A DNA stretch of 64,000 bases from Arabidopsis thaliana. Taxonomy: Eukaryota > Streptophyta > Magnoliopsida > Brassicales > Brassicaceae. Both the position numbers and the translations under genes were made by a program. The stretch spans positions 22,181,971-22,245,970 of the forward strand of contig NC_003070.9 of NCBI RefSeq assembly GCF_000001735.4. Direction: 5' to 3'. The notes under the pieces are model-generated. The model did no database searches, was not told the origin of the DNA, and was given only the letters and a program-made list of their open reading frames with translations. This document shows, piece after piece, positions 1 through 11,037 of this stretch; within the stretch, counting starts at the first letter, position 1, and each line of letters opens with the position of its first letter.

Positions 1-675
1 GTTATGGTTTATGTTAATGCCGTCGATGTATCATAGTCATATGATTCAAATTTGCATATTATATATGTTGTCGATAAAAAAAATAGTAAAACAAACAATC
101 AAAAGTTCATAACTAATTAAATTGTACAAATCTATTTTTCATAAAATAATATATATACAAATTTATTAATGTCAAGTGTCAACATATTCAAACTATCAAC
201 CATATTCAATTTCACATGATTTTTTTTAACAAATTAAGAATTCATCAATGAAATCACAAACAATTTTATTTCATTAATAAATATATTTTGTACTACATAT
301 TGTATATATAACATAATGTATCATGTTTACATAGTGCTCAAAATTCAAAAACAAAAGAAAAAATCTTTATGTTTTGGTCAGTTATCAAAGACTTTAAGAT
401 ATCATTAATTTTATGATTGATAAAGAGAGAAGATAAATATATTTGACAAGAAAGTGGCACCGATGCTAATTAATAATAAAGAACGTTATCATATCAAATA
501 TGATTTGTCGTATACTCGTAACTTACGAATAATGCTATCACTTAATCATTTTAATAGATGTTTTAACTTAACTTTAACCATTATGCGACTCGGCAAAGGT
601 TGTCATGCATAAATATTTTTTTTGTGATTTTATAAGTTAAATGGGGTTACCAGTTACCAATCAAAAATCATAATA
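1..675. other. AT-rich spacer, no gene seen
   Basis: The stretch is low-complexity AT-rich DNA without an ORF of useful length, splice pattern or recognisable repeat. Its right edge is the left target-site duplication of the LINE fragment that follows. Confidence 0.6.
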
Positions 676-1180
676 TTTTTTTTTTTTTTGAATTTAATGT
701 TAAATTATATTTAAAAAGTAAATAAACGTTTATACATCAAGTGCAACATATGATTGAAAGAGTAGAAAATTTTTTGTAAAAAAGCTCATGATCTTGATTG
801 AAACTATAGTTGGAGAGCCTTATCATATCGATAGTCTCCGCTTGCTGCGATTGTGGAAATTTGATTCCTCATTTGTTTGTCGAGCCACCGGATTAGATGA
901 GTCGCTGAATTCGAACGTTCCCCATGTCTTCTACCATTTCTCTCATGCCATATGGTGTGTATGGTTTCCTGGAAGATGTATCTAGCAAGAAAACTCTCTG
1001 TTCTGTTTCGCCAAGTAGTAGAGACAGAAGTTAAAATAGTAGACCAGTTTGTTGAGAACTTAGTTTTGTATATGTTTTTGGCAAGATTTTCCCATATTTC
1101 TGCGGTGTAGCAGCAGGAGAAAAATAGGTGGTTTCTTGTTTCGATATTGTTGTTGCAGAGTACACAAGTTAATCATAATA
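666..1180 (-). mobile_element. 5'-truncated LINE (non-LTR) 3' end with target-site duplication
   Basis: Read on the minus strand, the insert (about 676-1170) encodes the C-terminal end of a plant LINE ORF2. A zf-RVT-like motif reads CVLCNNNIETRNHLFF, followed by a segment with IHTIWHERNGRRHG and IRWLDKQMRNQISTI. The same segment is recognisable in the LINE remnant at 49.1-50.8 kb (ALWRERNGRMHG, GWLDKQIRNRLSAI). The element ends in a poly(A) tail, seen as a T run from about 678 on the plus strand. The 10-bp AATCATAATA lies at both borders (666-675 and 1171-1180), as expected for target-primed reverse transcription. The reverse transcriptase domain is absent, so the copy was inactive on arrival. 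Confidence 0.85.
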
Positions 1181-1195
1181 ATATTGAGCTAACCT

Positions 1196-1318
1196 GGAAA
1201 ACAAGATAACAAACCAAAACCTCGTGAAGCAGAAGTTAAATAATATTTTAGTACAGTAAGATATTTAGAATATTTTTTTACTTCTGCTTCACATATTTGG
1301 TTTGCTGTCTTGCTTCCC
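1196..1318. repeat. imperfect inverted repeat (foldback, arms about 50 bp)
   Basis: The left arm (1196-1246) and the reverse complement of the right arm (1269-1318) share ACAAACCAAA- and GTGAAGCAGAAGT-type blocks, roughly 80% by eye, with a loop of about 22 bp. The duplex would resemble a young miRNA precursor or a minimal foldback element. It starts 15 bp beyond the LINE target-site duplication. No transcription signal is evident. Confidence 0.6.
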
Positions 1319-4300
1319 AAATTATTTCAATAGATAACTAAAATAGTTAAAAGTACAAACACTATTATAGCTTAAGTTAAATGTTGAAGGTAACTAAAAA
1401 ATTTGATAAGAAAAAGAAAAATGTGCAAGTGTAACACTCTTGATTTATGAAGTTTGAGAAACTCAACTCTAATGTCAAAGACTCGTAGTTAATACTTAAT
1501 AATAGTGCACTATCAATCAACGAATTTTTATCATGCATTAATATTTAATTTTGAGTTGGCAATAGTATAAATTAAACAAGGTTATGGCTAGCTTCTCGCA
1601 CCATGACTCATGCGTGATGACTGATGAGTAAATGAAGCTCAAAACAAGGTATTGTCCAGTGACTTCAGTTATCTGGCTGTCTACTAACGAACCAAGTAAA
1701 AATGCAATGGTATATCACTAATTATACGTATTCAAACTCTAATCTATCGCCTTTAGTTTTCCTCGTCCGACCACATAAATATTAAATGTTGCATTTACAT
1801 GACAAAATGATTAATTACCACTTATTTTTTCTGAGAGGACATTTTGGTACGAACAAATTGTCAAGTTTTTGAATCGAGGACAAGCACCATAATCTCCACC
1901 CATATTATTTATGATGGATAGGTATCAGTATTAAATTTAACATAAGATTTTTTTGTTTGGATGAATGAAAGAAAAAAATAACAAAAAGTTGGAATGTAAT
2001 ACACATATAATCATCTATATAAAAAAGGTTTATCAAAATCATAACATACAATTATTTGTATGTGGTAAATAACATACCCCGATTTATTGATTAGGTACTA
2101 GATCCTCTTTTACTGCCAGATTATGTCTATCAAATCTTGAAACAATAGTTTTGACAAGTAATTTGCATTGTGGTGGTGGAAGTGTAGATTTATTATATTT
2201 AGACTATTCCAACATACCAGAAAACTAATATTAAAAATTATTTCTAGTTATTTTTAAACATCACACATTTCATTCTCCACAAAAAAAATGAATTCTGTCT
2301 TTAAAATTCAACTAATTAACCAACTGTAAAATAACAAAAACTAAGGAGTGACTTGACAAAGATTGTGACTGTAATTTCCATTTTTGTAATAAATTTTAGA
2401 TAACTAGAGTTTTTACTGTATATAAGTTTTGGATGTAGAAATTCTAGCAATAAAATTAAACAAAATCTACTTAATGTATGGTTATTTTGTTCTCAAATGA
2501 ATTATTTTTGTTAAAGGTTTTAAAAGAATCCCATTATTATGGATTCGTTAGTATATCTTCCCTATATTGGTTTATGAGCAATTGTTGTCATTATATCTCA
2601 ATTGTTTGTAGTTTTTAGTCTTATATGTATAAAAAGAAATTTGTGAAGGTGTTAGGTGTCTCAAAGTTTAGGTTCGAATTTTTGTGGTGTTTAAAGAACG
2701 AAAAAAAAAAATATACTATGTTTTGGGCACGTGGTCGCCACGGGGTACGTGAATAGACAAAAAACATGCGTTGGTGGCTTGTGGTGCTGTGACGACGGTA
2801 TGGGTCCCACTGGCTTATCCACTTCGCCGCGTTTTTCGGTTTTAGCTCATAAGGTGGGACCCACACTCTTAATGGCCTGATCCTCATCTTCTCACCGACG
2901 AAATATTACCATAAACCTAACTGAGTTGACCAATTGGGCATTTTTTTTTCATTTTTTCAAAGTTTCTACTTTTTTTATAGGCTCTATTTTAAACGTAAAG
3001 ATAATTATTATGCGAATACCTTAATTTAGAGGATTACTGTCAAGTTACTATCAATGCAAGGCAACCAACTATCTTAATTTTTTTGTTAATTATATTAGCT
3101 ATTTAACAAAAAATTTAATTGTTTGCAGTTATAAAATAATTAGAAATTGTCGTTCAATATTTACGGATATAACTGGTAGACATTATTAGAGTATGATAAT
3201 TTATTTTTGGTGGATTTATACCTTTCTTTGTGTTGTTTTTCTTCTGTTCATTCATTCCTCTCTATTACAATGTAATTACTCTAGTATCTTACCAATCATA
3301 ACCTCTACATTTGTTTTTACACAACGATACACATCACGAAATTTGAAGTCTATAATTTACGTGTGTAATATTTAACAAGGAGTCAAAGAAAATCTTACGC
3401 AGACCCACCAAAAGAGATTCTAATTAAAAATTTCTTAATCAATGGTCTGATATTTATATACAGTCACAATCACCACAGATCTTACAATATCAACTTTATT
3501 TGTCTCTTACCTTCCTAATTCTTTTTGTAATGAAAATTTACTTAATTTTAATATATATGAAAAACTTTTAAATGACAGAATTATAAAAAATCAGGAAAAT
3601 AATATTTTAATACAAATTATTAAAATAATTTCCTAAATAATATGTCAAAATTTTGAACATCATTAAAAAAAATGAGAGAGAGTATATAAACATGATACGT
3701 GTACGGTGTACCCAACCCTAGTCGGCAATGGTGACACCAGGAAAGAAACAAATAAAGATAAATGTTCATCTTTTCAAAAGGACAAAAATTAAAGAAGATA
3801 GCACATAGAGATAAGAAAAGGAAATGGAAAGTTGTGAAAATGACCTAACGAGTGGATAAATATTAAATACAGACTAAGCAGGAATCATAAATTGTCTTGG
3901 AAGTTATAGACAACCGTGCAAGTCTTTTTATTATGGGCATAAATCAAAGGCCACTTCAATTGTTCTAGTTCCAACCTTTGTCCGCAAGTCGACAAAACTA
4001 ATATCATGTCTATTTTTTATTTTATTTTTTTGAAACTGTGGGTTGTGTGTTGGTGTAAGATTACTATTTTTGATCAATCATCCTTTTTTTGGGACCGATA
4101 GGTATGGAATTCGGATCGGATTTTTGGATTTGAAGATCTTGTCTACTTCTAGTTAAGAACACTACTTACTCGCAAAACTGTATCTTAAAAAAGACGTGGT
4201 ACAATGAGATACGAAATTTATTAAGAGACGTGGTACAAAGAGATACTTTTGTTTTTGGATTAAGTCAAGATGCATCAGAAATTACTGTAGACTGCTTTTT

Positions 4301-6359
4301 GGTATGTTTAAACTTAAAACCAAATAGGGATATTATAAAAGAACGACACAAAATTAATCGGCAAAAGAAAAAACATATTAGTTGAAACGAAGCAACACAA
4401 TTTGTTTAGTTTATAATATTTTGGTGAATAGTTTGTTTTGCATTACAGAATGCAATTACATTTTATAAACTTATATGGTTAGTAAACAAATTGTGAAGGT
4501 GTTACAAATTTTCTCTCTTTATATGGTTACTAAAAAAATGTGAAATGTGTTACAAATCCCAAATTTCCTCATTTGAAAGTCACCAATCAAAACTGGTAAT
4601 GTGAAAGAATTAAGGACAATTTATCAATTTAGTAAGGATATTAGATATGAGTCCAATTTTTTAGACCAAACATCAGTCGAATAGACACCAATGCACCCTT
4701 CCACTGATTTTCACTTCAGTTGTTTTCCCTAGAAAAAAAATTGCTTCAAAACCCGACTATTTAGCTCGTATTGCTACAATCCATTCATGTAATTTGCGGT
4801 CTGGTTGTCGATGCCACTAGTTTAAGTTATTTCTATTTATTAACAACTCTTTAGGTGAAAAGAAATAATCTCTCCTAACTCACAGTTATCTTCTAAGTTA
4901 CTCTGCTTCAATATCAAATGTTTATCAAGTCTTGAAAACCAAGGAGTTATTATTAATTTTACCATCCAAACATTTGTTTAAAATAACTAAATTCCCAATC
5001 ACAAAATTCTTGAGTGATTGTTTCAGTTTGTAGGTATATTACTATCACATGCACAATTTCTAAACATGTTGCACATGTACGTGGGTTTATATATAATGTA
5101 ATTCAAAGACATGCCAATGCTTAATTTCTTCACTTTGATAGAAACAAATAGTGTACATGACATAGCATACACATAGAAATTAGCAGTAGATACAAATTGT
5201 TATTGGATATCAAATCGATAGTTGCATAAACTTCAATATACAACTATATTATGTTTTTCTTTTATTGTTTTAATTTATCAACTAAGAGATTCCGAACAGA
5301 AAAATCTATTTATATATTTTTAAACGATTCGAAGCAACATTAAATAATTTATTTGTACTGTTTGTCATTTAATCATATGATTTCTTAAATTATTTCTGAA
5401 TATTTTTCCAATCAAAGTAGCAATTTTTAGTAACTATACTATGTTATAATTTGTTTGTTCTATAATAGTTTTGACAGTGATGGAAAAGAGTCTATTTATC
5501 CAGAAAATGACCCCTTCGACTATAAACAAATATAAATGATGGTTGTTATTCAAAGCATAGGTGAAGGTGTCCCTTCACTTTGTTGTATTGACTTTTATTT
5601 AATAAGTAATCCAAACTCGACCAATACGAATAATCTACTACATAAACATATATGAGAGTTTTATTTGTACACTCGTCTTTTGAATTTGACATTTGTATGT
5701 GAAGCTGTCACAAATTTTGTAATATTTTTAGTTATTATAAAATATATTGTGGAGGGGCAACTTAACATGTCACTAGCTAGTAGCCAAATTAAATTCAAAG
5801 ATTTTTGTTTAATGAGATTTTTAATTAGAGCTTTAAGTGACATAAAGGGGATAAAAAGAAGCGCAGTGAGTTACAAGTAGGATTCACTTTGTAATTAGAA
5901 ATTTGTTTTTCGACATTAATATGAAAAAGAATGTCACATTATCTACTTTAACATCCAATCAAAGACTAACTCAAATCCCACTTACCTATTGGTCTCTATG
6001 CTTCTTTAACAAATATCTTTAGTTGAAACTCAGATTATTCAATTAATATGATTATAAACCACCATGCGAATTTAGTAGTGATGCAAAAAATATGCACATC
6101 TAAACTCAATTATCAATTTTAAATTTAGCAACACACTAGACTATAATCACAAGTGAATTTGGTATATTTGTATTAAGTAGTTGATACACTTTTATTTCCC
6201 TAAGTATTAGAATATAAATAATATTAGGAAATCTTCAACCTTTGCTTGTTCCTTACGGTAACGACAGTCACAGACGTCAACCGCAAGAAACAAACCCTAA
6301 TTCATGGAGATATCCAGAGGAGAAATGTTCCAAAGAGAGTATAGCTAAAGAATCATACA
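1319..6359. other. long AT-rich intergenic spacer
   Basis: About 5 kb lie upstream in window order, and downstream in sense, of the KUP12 stop codon. Short ORFs here look random. The only distinct patches are a GC-richer island with G-box and TCP-like sites at about 2725-2895 and short local duplications at 4190-4560, reported as findings. No coding exon, tRNA or intact transposon could be supported. Confidence 0.55.
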
Positions 6360-9300
6360 CTAGACCATATAAGTCATCCCAGCTTGCAAGATGTTCATAT
6401 GAGGAACAGTGAGATTCGCAGCTCCAGCTCTGCAATTTCTCCTTAGAAACGCATAGAAGTAATTAATCACAAGCTTCTTCACGAAAATCGAATTCTTCTT
6501 CGCCCTTACATCTCCATGAGCCAGTAAATACGTTAGCCCCGAGTCTGTGGCTTCTCTCAAAGCCGCAAGTTCATATTCCAGAGCTGGATCTTCCTCCATA
6601 GACGACCCTACGCTTGAAGATGGCAAAACCTCTGAATCCAACTCTTGCTCTGGCTCAGAACGCTTTGCACGGTGGATGAGAGGAGCCATGAGGTCGTCCG
6701 TGTAAGTATCACTTGCAACGGAAACTCTATCGGGATCAAAATCATTCAGAGTGCTCTCTAGAGCATCCTCTAATGCTTCACATCTCAAGAACTTCTCTAG
6801 ACTTTCAATAAGAAGCTGTTCAAAGACTCTAGAATCTTCTTTTCTGACATCTTTGTAACCATACCTCGCAATGCACCTGAACATATGGTAGTCCTTAGGA
6901 CAAACCCGTCTGAAGAGGAACCTCTCTTCTTGAGGAACAACCGGGACAGGAACATATTTGATGCAGACAAAGATGATTGTTGAGTGAATCGCAGGAAGAG
7001 TGAGCAAGAACTGTCCAAAAATGGAAGGTATACCTTGGACAAGCTCGTTATAAAGGAGTCCAATCCCAGGGATTCGAATGGTCCCAAGAGTTGAACCGAG
7101 CTCACGCATAAAATCCATGGAGATTCTTTCCCTGACCTCGCTTTGGTACTTGAGTACACTTCCGTAGTTCCAAATGTACATTACAGTGAGGAAGAAAGTG
7201 GCGAATACTAGCGGAACCCAACCGCCTTCCAATATCTTGGTGAGAACAGCTAGCAAGTAAATGGTCTCCACTGATCCAAATATAAGGGGAAAGCAAAGGG
7301 CGAGAAATATATTGGTTTGCCAAATAAGAAGCATCACTAGAGTTACCAAAACTGTGCTAACCATCATTACACCTACCTCTGCTATGCCTGAAACAGGAAA
7401 AAAGAAGAAAAAATATCAAAACGAGAAAGCCTTTTCAGGACTCTGCGTAGAAATCAAACCGAAAGACTGACCGTAAGCATTGGCAATGTGGGTTGTGCTT
7501 CTGAAGATGGAGACGACAAGAATGCACATGATCATCAAGAACCAGTTGATAACTGGTATATAGATTTGACCTATCCGTTTCTTAGAAGTGTGGATTATCT
7601 TCAGCCTTGGAAAGCAACCGAGAGCCATGGCTTGTTTGACGCATGAGAAAGTCGCGGAGATCATGGCTTGGCTAGCTATCATAGCAGCTAATGTTGCAAT
7701 CACAAACACCGGCCAGAACAAACTCTCTGCTCAACATTGCATTTTATCACAACTTTCAGAATTTTTGACATCTAATATAATCAAAGCTGAGAGATTAAGG
7801 ATATATTGAACTATTACTTGGAACTGAATCATAGAATATGCGAGCTGAGGCCTCGGGATGCTTTGTTAGATAAGCAGCTTGACCCATGTAAGCTAAGAGA
7901 AGGCATGGGAACACCACGCAAGTAAATGCCATCTGTATAGAACGAACTGAGAAATGTCCTAAATCTGCAAACATTGCTTCAGCTCCTGCGTAGTTTTAAA
8001 CACTTTGTAAGAAAGGTTTGATTTATTTTAGAAGTTGTTAAGCGTGTTGACTTACCTGTTATGCATAAGACACATCCACCAAGAGCAGACCAAGCCTGTT
8101 TGCTATTCTTGTTGAAGAACAAAACGATATAAAACGGGTTTAGTGCTCTTATGACAGTGAAGTCATACTTCAACAGATTATAGATTCCAATAGCACCAAG
8201 AGAGAAGAACCAGAGCGCCAGAACTGGAGCAAATAGAAAACCAACTTTACCCGTCCCAAACCGTTGTATGCTGAACAAAGCCACGAGAATCACAATCGAA
8301 GACATAACCAATGCATCTGACAAGAACAACACATCAAGATTGAAAATCAAAGATCAAATTGACATCAAGACATAGAGAGAGAAATCATGTGATAATGATA
8401 CCCACTTGTTCCAAATCCTTTAACTTCACCTTGTAGACCACTCATTGCAGACATCACTGCAGAAGAATCAAAAGGAAGATCAAATTCCAACTGTAAATGC
8501 AGCTCAAGTTACACTGTATTAATACAAATAAGACTCACCTGACATAGCTGGTGTTAGAATTCCATCGCCAATAATCATGGAAGTTCCCATTAGGACTAAA
8601 AGCAAAAGAAGAGTTTTCAAATACCCTTTTGTCTCCAAAGCTTCTTTAATCCCCAGAGCTCTTTCCAGCTCAGGAGTTGGGAGTTTAAGCCTAAAACTCG
8701 AGATCTGCTCATCCGCAGGTTGTTGATTTGGCAGCTTATTCACCTTTGCATACCTACAAATAAGTGAATACAACGCAAATGTCCCTCCTGCACACATAAC
8801 AAACATATCCTGAGAAACCACTTAAATATCTCACTTTACTAAACACATCGGTGCGGAAGCATTACCTTCGCCATTGTCGTTAGCTTTAAGGACTACAAAT
8901 ACATACTTTGCCAAAGGAATCACAGCAATAGTGTAGATAACGAGAGACAAAGCTCCAAGAACATCAACTTCTGATCTTATAGGAACTTTACTAAACACAT
9001 CACTGAACACATACAAAGGACTTGTTCCCATATCACCATACACAACACCTAACGTCTGAAACGCTATTCCAAGTGTAGTCAAAAGTGACAAATCCTAAAA
9101 AAGTTTTCATTTTTCAATGTCAATAACACAAACACAACATGTGCACTTATAAAAATCAAAACTTTAATCATGGGTGATTAACCTTGAGATTGTGACCATG
9201 AGAACCTGCAATTTCCATAGCTTCAACATCAAGAGAATCAGCTCTTTTGGGTTTTTTCATTAATCTTCTCCTCAAATTCCCAAAACTATAGTCTCTATCT

Positions 9301-9425
9301 CTGATTTCTGAAAACAGCGGCGTTTCAGAGTCTACCTCGCTTCCATCAACCCATCTCCGGTCACTACTTCCGGTACCAACACGTCTTATGCTGTTGTTGC
9401 TGCTTCCTTCTTCAATTTCCTCCAT
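6360..9425 (-). CDS. POT12: KUP/HAK/KT potassium transporter KUP12
   Basis: This is a proton-coupled K+ uptake transporter of the KUP/HAK/KT family, a multi-pass membrane protein. Coding exons on the minus strand are 9425-9183, 9094-8866, 8787-8539, 8456-8406, 8316-8056, 7985-7818, 7726-7472 and 7387-6360. They join in frame to 827 aa, as I recall for At1g60160. After an acidic, Ser/Arg-rich N-terminus of about 80 aa comes the family signature [11 protein letters not shown] (about 101-111), then a run of hydrophobic helices and a long hydrophilic cytosolic C-terminus in the last exon. Every intron has GT..AG ends and no frame break was seen. The start is the first ATG of the N-terminal exon. 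It is divergent from the PRP31 homologue, with a Helitron between them. Confidence 0.95.
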
Positions 9426-10037
9426 TATTTAGAATAATCCTCCAAAACGAGAAGAAGCAGAGAAACTAACAACTCTGTTTTCTTGAAAGGATTATAATTT
9501 TGGTTGGAGGAAAAATTAGAAGAGATTGGATTGGTCATTGTTATTGGTTGAGTGTGACTTCACTCTCTGACAATATCTCACGGGTAACATGTTCATAGTT
9601 ACTGTCAAGAAACAGACAATTATTTGAACTACTTTAATAACGTTCCCAATGAAAACACTATATTTTTTTTTTTTTTTCCTCGATTATCTATCCTTATCCT
9701 ATAAAAGTATTTTAGTTCCTTCTTTCTTTTGTTATGTATAATGGAAATTTACTTTATTCAAGAAAAAATTTACTCTTTTTAGTTTCTTTGCTTTTTTGGT
9801 AGCAACATTTTCCCCAATGGAGAACAAGGATCTCTGTCTCAACCATTTTTTTAGATACATTTTACTCTATTTTATTTGATATACAATAGATTTTAGTTTA
9901 ATTTTTTGTTGTTTCAAGAAACACATTATAAAGAGAGAATTTTTTTTTTTCGATGGGTGAAAATTTTGTTTTATCAAAAAAAATTGTTGATTTGTAATTG
10001 TAATATAAAATTTGCTACATATGTATAATTATTTTAA
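9426..10037. other. KUP12 5' leader and promoter region
   Basis: AT-rich DNA lies upstream of the KUP12 start codon, with a T run at 9664-9677 and no ORF. It forms the KUP12 half of a divergent intergenic region and ends at the proposed Helitron 5' end. Confidence 0.5.
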
Positions 10038-10581
10038 TCTATATATACATTTTTGCAGCCACTTTGTGAAATAAATCCTCAAGTTGGGACTTATTTACAG
10101 TGGCTGCCACTGACATTTAATAATTATTTTTGATAATTAGAAAGTAAATCTTCGAATTAAATATTTGACATTTAACTATCTTCCCGAAATCTCTCCATAT
10201 TAACTACACAATTAGTTACTAAAATAAAACTTCCAAAATATTTAATATCATTTAAACACTACAAAATTATCATTTTTGATATTGCTTTTTTCATGACTAT
10301 AACAATTCGATTATAAGCATCAAACCGCAGAAATATTTGATAGCAGTTAATTACTACAAAATTACAAAATATTTATACAATGATTTATAAATATATCATA
10401 AATAAAATCAACATTAATAAAATAAATAGGTTTCTTTTACGGGACGGGTTTGGCAGGACGTTACTTAATAACAATTGTAAACTTTAAAATAAAAATATTT
10501 TATATATAGATACAATTTGCAAATTTTTATATATATTAAAAAATTAATTATCCCCGCGGTGTACCGCGGATTAAAATCTAG
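10038..10581 (+). mobile_element. small non-autonomous Helitron (ATREP-like)
   Basis: The right end shows the Helitron 3' signature: a GC-rich palindrome CCGCGGTGTACCGCGG (about 10554-10569), a short AT spacer, then CTAG at 10578-10581 followed by a host T. The AT-rich stretch before it (from about 10440, with ACGGGACGGGTTTGGC) resembles the 3' portions of Arabidopsis ATREP elements as I remember them. The 5' end is proposed at TCTATATATAC (10038), which fits the A|TC rule but is less secure than the 3' end. No Rep/helicase coding capacity is present. It sits about 230 bp from the PRP31 transcript region. Confidence 0.7.
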
Positions 10582-10694
10582 TGTGACATAAAATAGAACT
10601 GAAGCAAACCTAAAGAGTAACTTCCTTTTGTAGAAATATAATTATTTCAACAAAAGATTGTATAGTAAGATATTTTAAAACGGAAATTTGCAGA

Positions 10695-10744
10695 AGCCCA
10701 TTTACTAGTGTTAGTTTCAAAGAAGGCCCATTAAAAAAGGCCCA
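10695..10744 (+). promoter_or_regulatory. site II (TGGGCC/T) elements upstream of EMB1220
   Basis: AGCCCA at 10695-10700 and GGCCCA at 10725-10730 and 10739-10744 are reverse complements of TGGGCT/TGGGCC site II elements. These are bound by TCP factors and are typical of growth and housekeeping promoters. A telo-box-like TTAGGGTTT lies at 10959-10967 inside the 5'UTR intron. This combination fits a constitutively expressed splicing gene. Confidence 0.65.
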
Positions 10745-11037
10745 AATATTGCCGGCTTCGAAACTCGACTTTTTTATAGCACACAAGGTTTCAACTGAAA
10801 ACATTCCTCTTCGCCTTCCTAAGGAAAAAACACTAGTCGCTCGCTGCTCTTCAATTTTCTTCTCGAATCTAATCGATTGATTTCTCCTTCGATTCTTCAG
10901 GTAACTTTTGATTATCCTCCTCTAATCAATTGTGTATATCCCAAGCTTTCTCTATAAATTAGGGTTTCTGAATCAACGATTTTTCTTTTATCCGTAGGAG
11001 AATCACTGAAGCTTTTGCCTCCCAAGTAGAAAGAGAT

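Noticed and set aside
1621-1655. Hammerhead ribozyme-like CTGATGAG core
   Set aside because: The required GAAA after stem II is missing (CTCAAAAC) and the other two stems do not form.
2630-2710. tRNA or SINE-like B box (GGTTCGAAT) followed by an A run
   Set aside because: No A box or cloverleaf can be drawn, and no target-site duplication was found.
2621-2887. 88-aa minus-strand open frame over the GC-richer island
   Set aside because: Arises from GC content and lack of stops; no domain, and the N-terminal codon context is poor.
5661-5880. Overlapping open frames on both strands
   Set aside because: Mutual shadows in AT-rich DNA with no homology or splice signals.
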